Assembly (NCBI GenBank): GCA_933228675.1
Contig: OW121742.1
Location: forward strand, 106,904,940 to 106,968,939
DNA from: Stomorhina lunata
Taxonomy: Eukaryota; Arthropoda; Insecta; Diptera; Rhiniidae
Reading direction: 5' to 3'
Length of the DNA: 64,000 nt
Shown: positions 47,081-59,427 of the stretch, piece by piece
How the letters are laid out: each line of letters starts with the position of its first letter
Numbering within the stretch: the stretch's first letter is position 1
Translations under genes and position numbers: made by a program
The notes under the pieces: generated by a model
Told to the model about the DNA's origin: nothing
The model's input: the letters and a program-made list of their open reading frames with translations, nothing else
The model's database searches: none

Positions 47081-49905
47081 ATAGCCTAAGTTTTCTATAG
47101 AAAAGTTGGCGATATCGCTAGTTTTCTATAGAAAAGTTGGCGATATCGCTAGTTTTCTATAGAAAAGTTGGCGATATCGCTAGTTTTCTATAGAAAAGTT
47201 GGCGATATCGCTAGTTTTCTATAAAAAAGTTGGCGATATCGCCTGTTTTCTATAGAAAAGTTGGCGATATCGCCAGTTTTCTATAGAAAAGTTGGCGATA
47301 TCGCTAGTTTTCTATAGAAAAGTTGGCGATATCGCTAGTTTTCTACAGAAAAGTTGGCGATATCTAGTTTTCTATAAAAAAGTTGGCGATATCGCTAGTT
47401 TTCTATAGAAAAGTTGGCGATATCGCTAGTTTTCTATAGAAAAGTTGGCGATATCGCTAGTTTTCTATAGAAAAGTTGGCGATATCGCTAGTTTTCTATA
47501 GAAAAGTTGGCGATATCGCTAGTTTTCTATAGAAAGGTTGGCGATATCGCTAGTTTTCTATAGAAAAGTTGGCGATATCGCTAGTTTTCTATAGAAAAGT
47601 TGGCGATATCGCTAGTTTTCTATAGAAAAGTTGGCGATATCGCTAGTTTTCTATAGAAAAGTTGGCGATATCGCTAGTTTTCTATAGAAAAGTTGGCGAT
47701 ATCGCTAGTTTTCTATAGAAAAGTTGGCGATATCGCTAGTTTTCTATAGAAAAGTTGGCGATATCGCTAGTTTTCTATAGAAAAGTTGGCGATATCGCTA
47801 GTTTTCTATAGAAAAGTTGGCGATATCGCTAGTTTTCTACAGAAAAGTTGGCGATATCTAGTTTTCTATAAAAAAGTTGGCGATATCGCTAGTTTTCTAT
47901 AGAAAAGTTGGCGATATCGCTAGTTTTCTATAGAAAAGTTGGCGATATCGCTAGTTTTCTATAGAAAAGTTGGCGATATCGCTAGTTTTCTATAGAAAAG
48001 TTGGCGATATCGCTAGTTTTCTATAGAAAAGTTGGCGATATCGCTAGTTTTCTATAGAAAAGTTGGCGATATCGCTAGTTTTCTATAAAAAAGTTGGCGA
48101 TATCGCCTGTTTTCTATAGAAAAGTTGGCGATATCGCCAGTTTTCTATAGAAAAGTTGGCGATATCGCTAGTTTTCTATAGAAAAGTTGGCGATATCGCT
48201 AGTTTTCTACAGAAAAGTTGGCGATATCTAGTTTTCTATAAAAAAGTTGGCGATATCGCTAGTTTTCTATAGAAAAGTTGGCGATATCGCTAGTTTTCTA
48301 TAGAAAAGTTGGCGATATCGCTAGTTTTCTATAGAAAAGTTGGCGATATCGCTAGTTTTCTATAGAAAAGTTGGCGATATCGCTAGTTTTCTATAGAAAA
48401 GTTGGCGATATCGCTAGTTTTCTATAGAAAGGTTGGCGATATCGCTAGTTTTCTATAGAAAAGTTGGCGATATCGCTAGTTTTCTATAGAAAAGTTGGCG
48501 ATATCGCTAGTTTTCTATAGAAAAGTTGGCGATATCGCTAGTTTTCTATAGAAAAGTTGGCGATATCGCTAGTTTTCTATAGAAAAGTTGGCGATATCGC
48601 TAGTTTTCTATAGAAAAGTTGGCGATATCGCTAGTTTTCTATAGAAAAGTTGGCCATATCGCTAGTTTTCTATAGAAAAGTTGGCCATATCGCTAGTTTT
48701 CTATAGAAAAGTTGCCGATATCGCTAGTTTTCTATAGAAAAGTTGTCGATATCGCCAGTTTTCTATAAAAAGGTTGGCGATATCGCCAGTTTTCTATAGA
48801 AAAGTTGGCGATTTTGCTAGTTTTCTATAGAAAAGTTGGCGATAACGCTAGTTGGCATTAGCCAGAGTTTTCTAAAGAAAAGTTGGCTTGAGCTTGAGTT
48901 TTATATAGAAAATAAAGGTGTTAGCTTGAGTTTTCTGTAGAAAAAATTACGTTAGCTTGAGTTTTCTATAGAAAAGTTGGCTTGAGCTTAAATTTTCTCT
49001 GGAAAAGTTGTCTTGAGCTTAAGTTTTCTATAGAAAAGTTGGCTTGAGCTTAAGTTTTTTCTATAGAAAAGTTGGCTTCAGCTTAAGTTTTCTATAGAAA
49101 GGTTGGCTTTAGCTTAAGTTTTCTATAAAAATGTTGGCGTTAGTTTGAGTTTTCTATAGAAAAAATGGCTTGAGCTTAAGTTGGCTTTAGCTTTAGTTTT
49201 ATATAGAAAAGTTGGCTTGAGCTTAAGTTTTCTATAGGAAAGTTGACTTAGGCTCAAGTTTTCTTTAGAAAAGTTGCTTTAGCTTAAGTTTTCTATAGAA
49301 AAGTTGGCTTTAGCTGAAGTTTTCTATAGAAAAGTTGTCTTAAGCTTAAGTTTTCTATAGAAAAGTTATCTTGATCTTGAGTTTTCTATAGAAACGTTGG
49401 CTTGAGCTAAAGTTTTCTATAGAAAAGTTGACTTGAGCTTAAGTTTTCTTTAGAAAAGTTGGCTTGAGCTTAAATTTTTTTTAGAAAAGTTGGCTTTAGC
49501 TTAAGTTTTCTATAGAAAAGTTGGTTTGAGCTTAAGTTTTCTTTAGAAAAGTTGGCTTGAGCTTAAGTTTTAAAAGAAAAGTTAGCTTTAGTTTAAGTTT
49601 TCTATAGAAAAGTTATTTTTAGCTTAAGTTTTCTATAGAAAAGTTGGCTTGAGCCTACGTTTTCTATAGAAAAGTTGGCTTTAGCTTAAGTTTTCTTATA
49701 GAAAAGTTGGTTTGAGCTTACGTTTTCTCTAGAAAAGCTGGCTTAAGCTTAAGTTTTCTTTAGAAAAGTTGGCGTTAGCTTGGGTCTTTTATAAAACAGT
49801 TGACTAGAGCTTATGTTTTCTATAGAAAAGTTGGCTTTAGTTTTCTTTTGAAAAGTTGGCGTCAGCCTTTAGTTTTTTGTACAAAATTTGGCGTTCGCCT
49901 TAGTG
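47081..49905 (+). repeat. 31-bp TTTTCTATAGAAAA minisatellite, third block
   Basis: About 90 monomers. 47.1-48.85 kb is a uniform GTTGGCGATATCGCTAG type; beyond that the GTTGGCTTGAGCTTAAG type decays to 49.9 kb. A short monomer (TTCTACAGAAAAGTTGG then CGATATCTAG) recurs near 47344, 47836 and 48206, and a GCCTG/GCCAG pair recurs near 47240 and 48105. This shows block duplications of about 370-860 bp. Same orientation as 27.2 and 31.5 kb. Confidence 0.95.
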
Positions 49906-50975
49906 TTTTACCCTTTTATAACGACAATCTATCAACTACATCTAAACTTATTTATTTAAACTAAAAAGTCTTGTCTTTTTCAAAATCATTATTCATATCC
50001 CCCTTTGTCGTGCTCCCCTTTTTGAACGCCCACTTTTTTTTTGTCAAATGTGCATTTTAACGAAGAGAAGAAACAAAACAAAAATTGTAATTCAAATTTT
50101 TTGCATTATTTGGCCTTATGGAAAATAAAAATGTTTGCTTTAAATTTTTTAGCTCCCTCCCTCCACCTCCCCCTGCTCCACGACCAATTTGAAATACATT
50201 TAAAATTTTTTGCATTTTTTTTTTTCTTGGTCTTCTTTTTTTCGATTTCTGTTGAGTTTTAAAACAAATCTGGCACAAGGTCATTAGGCGACCCACTGGC
50301 ATAGTTAAATTTTTAGATTTTTTGTTGTTGCTGCTGTTCATTTATGCAGTTTTAAATATAATATTTAAAAAAATAAATAAATTTATTTTGAGTTATTTTT
50401 GCATTGAGTTAAGGTTAAATGCAACAACAATGACCACAATTATTATATTAGTCAAATGCATTTGTTTGTTTGTTGGGTTATCCTTCTTTCTGTTTTCTAA
50501 TCGTTAATTACATTTGTCTCACTCTTACTCTCGTTTGCTTTGTTGCTCTTCCCTCTTCCTCTCGCTCACTCTTCGAATTTCTCTTAACCATTGAAGGCAG
50601 AGTTGCATTTGGTTTGTAATGAAATTGTTTGTTTGTTTCGATTGTTTGATTTGTTATTGTTTTCTATTACACATTTTAATTGTTTTTTTGTTGCTGATTT
50701 TATCATTGATAAATATTTGCGTTCATTTATTTATTTATTTATTTAGGTGTTGTTGTTGTTATAATTTAATTAAACTGAGTATGTTTTTAATTAAATAACT
50801 TATAAATATTATTACGAGGTTATAAATTAATTAAAATATTCTAAAAAAAATAAATCGATTTTTTTAATAAAATTAAGTGGCTTTCCATAGCCTTAGGGTT
50901 GGGGGTTAATACTAAGATTTCGTTTAAGTCAAAATTTCACTTTCTTGTAAATTTCCCCCCTTTCAATGTCTTTAA
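49906..50975. other. Unique spacer
   Basis: No gene. ORFs 50041-50262, 50057-50341 and 50322-50507 are low-complexity. A pyrimidine-rich CTCTTCCCTCTTCCTCTCGC tract lies near 50547, and TTGTTTGTTTG and TTATTTATTTATTTA microsatellites are present. Confidence 0.6.
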
Positions 50976-52625
50976 AATATAATTTTTCTATAGAAAAAAT
51001 TTCATACAGAAAATTTTTCTATAGAAAAAATATCATATAGAAAATTTTTCTATAGAAAAGAAAATCATATAGAAAATATAGAAAAACCAATAGAAAAAAT
51101 TTCATATAGAAAATTTTTCTATAGAAAAAATTTCATATAGAAAATTTTTTTAAAGAAAAAATTTCATATATAGAAAATTTTTGATATAGAAAGAATTTCG
51201 TATAGAAAATTTTTTTATAGAAAAAATTTCATATAGAAAAATTTCATATAGAAAATTTTTCAATAAAAAAATTTCATATAGAAAATTTTTCTATAGAAAA
51301 AATTTCATATAGAAAATTTTTCTATAGAAAAAATAGAAAAAATTTCATATAGAAAATTTTTCTATAGAAAAAATTTCATATAAAAAATTTCATATAGAAA
51401 ATTTTTCTATAGAAAAAATTTTATATAGAAAATTTTTTCTATAGAAAAAATTTCATATAGAAAATTGTTTTAAAGAAAAAATTTCATACATAGAAAATTA
51501 TTCCATAGAAAAAATTTCATATAGAAAATTTTTCTATAGAAAAAATTTCATATAGAAAATTTTTCTATAGAAAAAATTTCATAAAGAAAATTTTTCTATA
51601 GAAAAAATTTCACATAGAAAATTTTTCTATAGAAAAAATTTCATATAGAAAATTTGTCAATAGAAAAAATTTCATATAGAAAATTTTTCTATAGAAAATA
51701 TATCATATAGAAACTTTTCTATAGAATAAATAGAAAAAATTTCATATAGAAAATTTTTTATAGAAAAAATTTAATATAGAAATTTTTTCTATAGAAAAAA
51801 TTTCATATAGAAATATTTTCTATAGAAAAAATTTCATATAGAAAATTTTTCTATAGAAAAAATTTCATATAGAAAATTTTTCTATAGAAAAAATTTCATA
51901 TAGAAAATTTTCATTTCATATAGAAAAAAATTTCATATAGAAATTTTTTCTATAGAAAAAATTTCATATAGAAATTTTTTCTATAGAAAAAATTTCATAT
52001 AGAAATTTTTTCTATAGAAAAAATTTCATATAGAAATTTTTTCTATAGAAAAAATTTCATATAGAAATTTTTTCTATAGAAAAGATTTCATATAGAAATT
52101 TTTTCTATAGAAAAAATTTCATATAGAAATTTTTTCTATAGAAAAATTTCATATAGAAATATTTTCTATAGAAAAAATTTCATATAGAAATATTTTCTAT
52201 ACAAAAAATTTCATATAGAAATATTTTCTATAGAAAAAATTTCATATAGAAATTTTTTCTATAGAAAAAATTTTATATAGAAATTTTTTCTATAGAAAAA
52301 ATTTTATATAGAAAATTTTTCTATAGAAAAAATTTCATATAGAAAATTTTTCTACAGAAAAAATTTCATATAGAAAATTTTTCTATAGAAAAAATTTCAT
52401 ATAGAAAATGTTTTTATAGAAAAAATTTCATATAGAAAATTTTTCTATAGAAAAAATTTCATATAGAAAATTTTTCTATAGAAAAAATTTCATATAGAAA
52501 ATTTTTCTATAGAAAAAATTTCATATAGAAAATTTTTCTTAGAAAAAATTTCATATAGAAAATTTTTCTTAGAAAAAATTTCATATAGAAAATTTTTCTT
52601 AGAAAAAATTTCATATAAAAAAAAA
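50976..52625. repeat. 31-bp TTTCATATAGAAAATTTTTC minisatellite
   Basis: About 53 monomers of about 31 bp (30-32) with TTTTTCTATAGAAAAAA plus TTTCATATAGAA. Variants ATTTTTTC and ATATTTTC form local runs at 51.78-52.3 kb. A distinct family from the 47-kb array but with the same TCTATAGA core. Copies of the core and of the related CATATAGAA alternate. Confidence 0.94.
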
Positions 52626-52762
52626 TGTAAAAATTTTTTTTAATTTTTTCTAAAATTCACAGAGGTCGTTCCATTGATTTTCTTATATCCTGGGAATAGC
52701 ATATCTAAATTTGTTAAGACAAACACCGGCGGATTCACCATAAAATTTTCTTTAAGCTTAGT

Positions 52763-52816
52763 AACTTGGGACCTAGGCTAGGCGGATGACTTGCCTGCTA
52801 TACCACGGCAGTTCAC
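52763..52816 (-). repeat. tRNA-like SINE head, truncated
   Basis: On the minus strand it carries TGGTATAGCAGG (52794-52805), a good match to the pol III A box, within GCCGTGG...CAAGTCATCCGCC, which is shared with 63519-63603. The B box half is lost: the match stops after CCCAAGTT. Probably a truncated copy of the same SINE-like family. Confidence 0.6.
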
Positions 52817-52854
52817 AAAAGCCACATTGATAGGTCCCAATTATTTCGTTAACT

Positions 52855-53035
52855 TTGAGCTTTAGCCTTCGATAGGATCTTATATGCAATTGAAAGCAGC
52901 CTTAGACCTCTATAATTGGCATAAACGGTCTTATCACCTTTCTTTTGCACTGGACAAAGAGCACTGAGACTCCAATCGTCTGGCATTCATTCTTCTTTCC
53001 ATATGGTTTCTATCAAGCAATTCACTTTGCTTAAA
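52855..53035 (-). pseudogene. LINE reverse transcriptase fragment
   Basis: On the minus strand one frame reads SKVNCLIETIWKEE, a TGA stop, MPDDWSLSALCPVQKKGDKT and then VYANYRGLRLLSIAYKILSK. This is the conserved start of a LINE reverse transcriptase (PDDWxxxxxxPxxKKGD...NYRGxxLL). One stop is visible and both ends are truncated. It may belong to the same LINE family as 62.1-63.35 kb, whose last visible residues (EVRTAI) would lie just upstream. Confidence 0.8.
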
Positions 53036-53572
53036 AAGTTTTACTATAGTGTATTGCACTAAGAACCCAATTTGCCTTTAGAAAATTAAATTTCTAGTAA
53101 GTTTTCCAAAATATCCTTAAAGTATTCTCTAACAATTGAAAAAAAAACCGAGATGACCTTGTCGCAAACACCTGTGGTAATTGGCAAAGTCCTTCAAATA
53201 TCCCGAAGTAAATATGTACAAATATTTAACATTTTATAAAAAAAAAAAACTCGGCAAGGACGAAAGAAGTATATTACTATCAGCAGGAGCAGCATAATCA
53301 TATAATAACGACAGCAGGCAAGCAAGCAGCAGCAACAACCCTAAACTATAGCATAAATCAAGAGGAGAGGACTTATAAATGTTAAATATCCGGCGACTAC
53401 GTTAGCAATGACCTTGCATTTACACCCAAACCCCCCAACAAAAAAAAATATTTGAAAATTCTCGATAAAAAAGAAGAAAAATGCTAAAAGTCATACTAGA
53501 AATTTAAATGTAACTATAGCTTTTAAAATGGAATGGAAGCCAATGAAAGAAGAAAAAAAACAAGTAAGAGTG
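53036..53572. other. Unique spacer
   Basis: No gene. A GCAGCAGCAACAAC-type tract lies near 53315-53340. Confidence 0.5.
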
Positions 53573-55411
53573 TTATATTCGGCTGTGCCGAATCTTATAT
53601 ACCCACCATCAAGTTGTGTTAAATTTAGAAACATATCTCATATATCTACAAGGGTGCAGCTAATTCAAAATCTGCACCAAAACTGGAAAAATCGCTAAGC
53701 TATTTGGTATTGTTGGTAAAACCTTTGGACTAAATTAGGTTTCCGTAGCTTTATAGTTCAACATTCAAAAATATTTTAGTGGTTTCCCCAGTATTTACTT
53801 TGATCAAAATTCGGTCTCATAACCAGGTATAGTTTTACATTAATAAGTTGTTAAATACTTTTCATTGTGATTAATATGTAGTTTGGCTAAACACGTTAAT
53901 AGTAATACGACAGGTCCATATATTTCGTTATGAGTTCCTAATGTATTCATCATATATAAAGTCTGGGCTGAACATTGATTGATGCCTATATAATTTCATA
54001 GGTGCAATCTTAATATAATGAATGTACCTCCAAATCTTTTTGATTGTAGATATAAAAAGGGGATGTTATATATATAAGAATTATAGCCAAATGTTGACCG
54101 ATTATAACAAAATTTTACACACTGGCTGGTATATATAGAGAGCTTATTCTTGCAAAATTTAGTGACCATAGCTATCATAGTTTCTAATTTAATAGCTTTT
54201 AACTGGCCTTTGCTAAAATTTTTGGTTTCCGTGAGTGTTTTTCACATGAAAGCTAAAGTCAAATATGAACTGATTCCTATAAAATTTGATAAACTGATCA
54301 AAAATTGCATAAAACTTCCCTATTTTAAATTTAATCGTCATAGCAATTACAATTGTATTCAATTTATCAGCATTAATGTGTTTCCCGGGGCGGGGTTATA
54401 TGGGTGCTCTAACTAAATTTGAACCGATTTTGTCCATTTTCAACACACATCTTTTTCAAGATATCCAAAATACTTTTGTAAAATTTTGTTCCTCTAGCTC
54501 TTTTCGTTAAGTTGCTATCGTGCTTTTACCTGACGGACAGACGGACATAAACAACCTTTTCTTTATGTATTTTTGTGTTTCCGTAAGTTTTTTATATGGG
54601 AGCTATGGTCAAATGGTGACCGATTGTGACGAAATTTTGCACACTGGCTGGCATTGACATAAGATTTCCTTGTGCTTAATTTAGTCATACTAGCTCTTGT
54701 AGTTAAGGAGCTATCACGATTTTATCTGACGGACAGACGGACATAAATCCCCTTTTCTTTTTGAATTTCTGTGTTTTCGTAAGTTTTTTATATGGGAGCT
54801 AGGTCAAATAGTGACCGATTGTGACAAAATTTTGCACACTGGCTGGCATTGATATAAGACTTTCTTGTGCCAAATTTAGTGGTTATATCTGTTATACTTT
54901 TAGATTTATTGGCATTTAAGTGTATTTTGAGTGAAATTTAGCCTGTTTTCGTAAGTTTTTTGTATGGGAGCTATGGCTAAATGTGAACCGATTTCGATGA
55001 AATTTTATATGCTGCCTAGTGCTTATCTAAAACTTCTAGATACCAAATTTTGTTATTATAACTGTCATAATTTGTCATTTATTAGCAAATAAGCGATTAG
55101 CCTAGACGAGGTTATACGGGAGCTATGGCCAAATGCTAACCGATTTTGCCCAATTTCAATACCAAAATTTTCTCACAGATAAATAATGTTTTTGCTAAGT
55201 TTCAGTTAGCTAGCTCTTTTCGTTTAGACGTTATCGTGATTTCAACAGACAGACAGACAGACAGACAGACAGACGGACATAGCTCAATCGTCTTAGAATT
55301 TCATAAGGATTCAGAATATATATCGTTTTTGATTTTTGAACCAATATTAAGGAAATTACAAACGGAATGACAATCTCAATATACCCCCCATTCTTTTTGA
55401 TGGTGGGTATA
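53573..55411. mobile_element. TIR-bearing element with tandem internal modules
   Basis: The left end has a small hairpin (TTCGGC TGT GCCGAA, 53578-53592) and then TATACCCACCATCAA (53598-53612), the perfect inverted partner of TTGATGGTGGGTATA at 55397-55411. The interior contains about six diverged modules of 160-200 bp with GTAAGTTTTTTATATGGGAG, AAATGGTGACCGATTGTGAC and TTTTGCACACTGGCTGG, and several end in GACGGACAGACGGACATA (near 54534, 54729 and 55254). No transposase frame. It looks like a dispersed non-autonomous element; class undetermined. Confidence 0.65.
55245..55273. repeat. ACAG microsatellite
   Basis: Seven tandem ACAG units in the last module of the element at 53.57-55.41 kb, expanded from the single GACAGACGGACAT seen in the other modules. 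Confidence 0.9.
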
Positions 55412-56223
55412 ACAACAACAAACAAATGTCAAAATATATATCACAACAATACAGAAAAAAAAAAACAAAGATGGCGGTACAATATTTTTTTAGTATGTCA
55501 ATGTCGTGGTAACCCTGGCCTTATTTCATTTTATATTATTATTGTTGTTGATTTCAATTTGTACTCCAATGCACACACAGAAACCTAAAAACATACAACA
55601 ACACATACACACACACACCTTTAGAATTTACATCTATGGATGTGTGAGTATATATGTCTGGCAACCTTGTTCTAGTATTTTTTTTTCTAGAATGAAAACA
55701 AAAAAATGCATCACTCATTCTCTATTCTATTCCATTTTTTTTTGTTATTTTTTTTTTGTAGTTGTTCTTGTTTCTCTATTTTCAAATTGTTTGACTTTGA
55801 CCCATTTCTTATGAGTATAAGCTTGTTGCATGCATTGGATTGCAATTCATGTTTCAACTACATAAACATATACGACGAATAGAGTTCTCTGTGTGCAATT
55901 CTCAATATAAATTCTATAACAATAATAATATTAATAATGATATTCACTTTAATGATCATTAGTTGGATAATAATGATGTTCTTGACGACGACGACAATGA
56001 TGATGATGATGATGATGATGGTGAACAAATGCAGTCTATAATAGTGAGCATATGCTTGCATGTATGTACTCTAGTGACAGTGATGGGTTTTGTCATGTGT
56101 GAGGGAAAAATGGCCTTCAGGAATTTCAAATTGGACTTCATGAGAAACTTTAATCTTTATAAGTAATCTAATATCAACAAATTTCACTTCATAATAAAAA
56201 TTTATACTTGAAACTGAACATAT
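55412..56223. other. Unique spacer with microsatellites
   Basis: A GACGAC/GATGAT tract occupies 55984-56021 and CACACACAC lies near 55610. ORFs here (for example 55506-55814) are low-complexity and show no domain. Confidence 0.6.
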
Positions 56224-56284
56224 TTGACGAGGGTTGCCTCTAATGTTTCGATATTATACCCTCACATCCTAACCCTCATACCCT

Positions 56285-56323
56285 AACATCAAACAAGATG
56301 GCAGCACAATCTTGTTTGATGTT
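56285..56323. repeat. Short perfect hairpin beside the fold-back element
   Basis: Arms AACATCAAACAAGAT (56285-56299) and ATCTTGTTTGATGTT (56309-56323) around nine bases. It overlaps the satellite phrase CTTGTTTCATGTTT of other copies, so it is a variant that became palindromic. Confidence 0.8.
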
Positions 56324-56353
56324 TCTATAGTAAAGTATGGCAAATAATATTAA

Positions 56354-59287
56354 AGTACCTGGTAGACCGAGCCTTGCTCGGAGCTTTATGATAAGCATTT
56401 TGAGGAAAATTTTAAAGTTTTTATATATTTTATATTATAAAGTGGTAAAATAAATTTAGAGGAAAGACATTGTAGAAATATTCAGTTAATTTTGAATTAT
56501 TTGATTTATTTTGTCCGACCAACACATAGTTTGCATAGTTTACAGTTTAACTCATTTTGAATAATTTTAAAAATTATTCATATCAACAGAAACCTCTGTC
56601 GACTCATGCGCAACAACTTTGCTAAAGACTATAGTCTGATCAAATGCACAGTTTACGATTTAATTCATTTTGAGTAGTTTTCTGTGGCGCCACCTGTCGG
56701 ACTTTGCTTATTCCAATTCATAAACCTTCTTCGGCTTATCCGTAACAACTTTGCTGAAGATTATAGCATGATTAAATGTACAGCATACGATTAAATTGAC
56801 TTTGAGTAAATTTCAGTAGCGCCACCTGTCGGAAATTATTCATACCAACTAAAAAGCCTTCGCCGGCTCATGCGCTACAACTTTGCTAAAGATCATAGCA
56901 TGATCAAATGTACAGTTTACGATTTAATTAATTTTTAGTAATTTTCAGTGGCGCCATCTGTCGGAAATTAGTCTTATCAACTTTAAAACCTTCGCCGGCT
57001 TATCCGCAACATCTTCGCTAAAGAGCATAACACAATCAAATTCACAGTTTACTATTCTATAAAGAACATACATACAGACAAACATTCATTTGTTTAAAAT
57101 AATACTAATTTTTCCCCCTTTTTATTCCCTAATTTCTAAAAGTTCCATATGTATATTTGGTACTTTTTTGGTGCCAATTGAATTCGGTACATTTTTTTAA
57201 AACGCATTTAACATAATGTATAATGTTCCTATTCATATTACTTTGGAGATGTTAAGTTATCATTTTATCCATTTTTTACCCATTTTGGCTCCAAAATCAA
57301 AAAAGTACCAAATACGTGTTTCATGTTTTTTTTACATCTATTGATTGCAGTACCAAGTTTCTTTCTATATTCTTTAGTTTAAAATATAAGAGTGGGTTAA
57401 AAAGGTGCCAAAAAAACTATTTTCACCCTTTTTTACCCCCTATCGGACATAGTTTCAAAAAAGTACCAAACACCTGTCCGCTTATTTTCAAAGCTGTTTA
57501 AAACGTCATTTTAATTTTGTTTCTATACCTATTACTTTAGGAGACATAGCGTTTTCGATTTTTTCCCCTTTTTACCCGTTTTTACCCTCTTAGAGGTAAA
57601 AGTTCCAAAAGTCCCTTCTTCTTCGACCTATACATCAAAAAAGATACCCACTGTCCAAATTTTATCAAAATCGTTAGAGCCGTTTTCGAGATAGCCATTC
57701 TATATATCTTATATTCTTAAACGAGCAATAATTGTATATATATATATATATATATAGAATGGCTATCTCGAAAACGGCTCTAACGATTTTGATAAAATTT
57801 AGATAGTGGGTATCTTTTTTGATGTATAGGTCGAAGAAGAAGGGACTTTTGGAACTTTTACCTCTAAGAGGGTAAAAACGGGTAAAAAGGGGAAAAAATC
57901 GAAAACGCTATGTCTCCTAAAGTAATAGGTATAGAAACAAAATTAAAATTACGTTTTAAACAGCTTTGAAAATAAGCGGACAGGTGTTTGGTACTTTTTT
58001 CAAACTATGTCCGATAGGGGGTAAAAAAGGGTGAAAATAGTTTTTTTGGCACCTTTTTAACCCACTCTTATATTTTAAACTAAAGAATATAGAAAGAAAC
58101 TTGGTACTGTAATCAATAAATGTAAAAAAACATGAAACACGTATTTGGTACTTTTTTGATTTTGGAGCCAAAATGGGTAAAAAAGGGATAAAATGATAAC
58201 TTAACATCTCCAAAGTAATATGAATAGGAACATTATACATTATGTTAAATGCGTTTTAAAAAAATGTACCGAATTCAATTGGCACCAAAAAAGTACCAAA
58301 TATACATATGGAACTTTTAGAAATTAGGGAATAAAAAGGGGGAAAAATTAGTAAATAATACTAATGAAACAAATGAATGTTTGTCTGTATGTATGTTCTT
58401 TATAGAATAGTAAACTGTGAATTTGATTGTGTTATGCTCTTTAGCGAAGATGTTGCGGATAAGCCGGCGAAGGTTTTAAAGTTGATAAGACTAATTTCCG
58501 ACAGATGGCGCCACTGAAAATTACTAAAAATTAATTAAATCGTAAACTGTACATTTGATCATGCTATCATCTTTAGCAAAGTTGTAGCGCGGAGCCAACG
58601 AAGGCTTTTTAGTTGGTATGAATAATTTCCGACAGGTGGCGCTACAGAAACTTACTCAAAGTCAATTTAATCGTAATCTGTACATTTAATCATGCTACAA
58701 TCTTTAGCAAAGTTGTTGCACATGAGCCGACGAAGGTTTCTTAGTTGGTATGAAGAAATTTCGACAGGTGGCGCTACTGAAATTTACTCAAAGTCAATTT
58801 AATCGTATGCTGTACATTTAATCATGCTATAATCTTCAGCAAAGTTGTTACGGATAAGCCGAAGAAGGTTTATGAATTGGAATAAGCAAAGTCCGACAGG
58901 TGGCGCCACAGAAAACTACTCAAAATGAATTAAATCGTAAACTGTGCATTTGATCAGACTATAATCTTTAGCAAAGTTGTTGCGCATGAGTCGACAGAGG
59001 TTTCTGTTGATATGAATAATTTCCAAAATTATTCAAAATGAGTTAAACTGTAAACTATGCAAACTATGTGTTGGTCGGATAAAATAAATCAAATAAATCA
59101 AAATTAACTGAATATTTCTACAATGTCTTTCCTCTAAATTTATTTTAGCACTTTATAATATAAAATATATAAAAACTTTAAAATTTTCCTCAAAATGCTT
59201 ATCATAAAGCTCCGAGCAAGGCTCGGTCTACCAGGTACTATATATATATATATACAATTATTGCTCGTTTAAGAATATAAGATAAGA
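56354..59287. mobile_element. Giant fold-back element, 2.9 kb
   Basis: The left arm (56354 to about 57710) and right arm (about 57750 to 59239) are near-identical reverse complements, with outer ends AGTACCTGGTAGACCGAGCC and its complement. Near the tips a CCGAGC CTT GCTCGG hairpin is present. Inside each arm are 129-133-bp tandem modules containing GGCGCCA or GGCGCTA: three on the left, four on the right. The central spacer (57709-57734, TTAAACGAGCAATAATTG) reappears inverted just outside the right arm (59255-59281), giving the order A, c, A', c'. Removing 56354-59287 rejoins the satellite unit (ATTAAA with TTTAGGG). No transposase frame; the mirrored ORFs 57316-57501 and 57956-58240 are arm copies. 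Confidence 0.85.
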
Positions 59288-59427
59288 TTTAGGGAGTGTT
59301 GGATACCGTTTTGATTCTTATTTTTTGCTCAGCAAATTGCCACTGTTCTTGTTTCATGTTTCTATAGTAAACTATTGCAAATAATATTAAATTTAGGAAA
59401 TGTTGGATATATAATTCTTATTTTTTG

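Noticed and set aside
50041..50507. Small ORFs in the 50-kb spacer
   Set aside because: Low-complexity Phe/Lys-rich translations, overlapping on both strands, with no domain.
57316..58240. Matching 61- and 94-codon ORFs on opposite strands
   Set aside because: They are mirror copies in the two arms of the fold-back structure; the peptides are AT-driven and have no domain.
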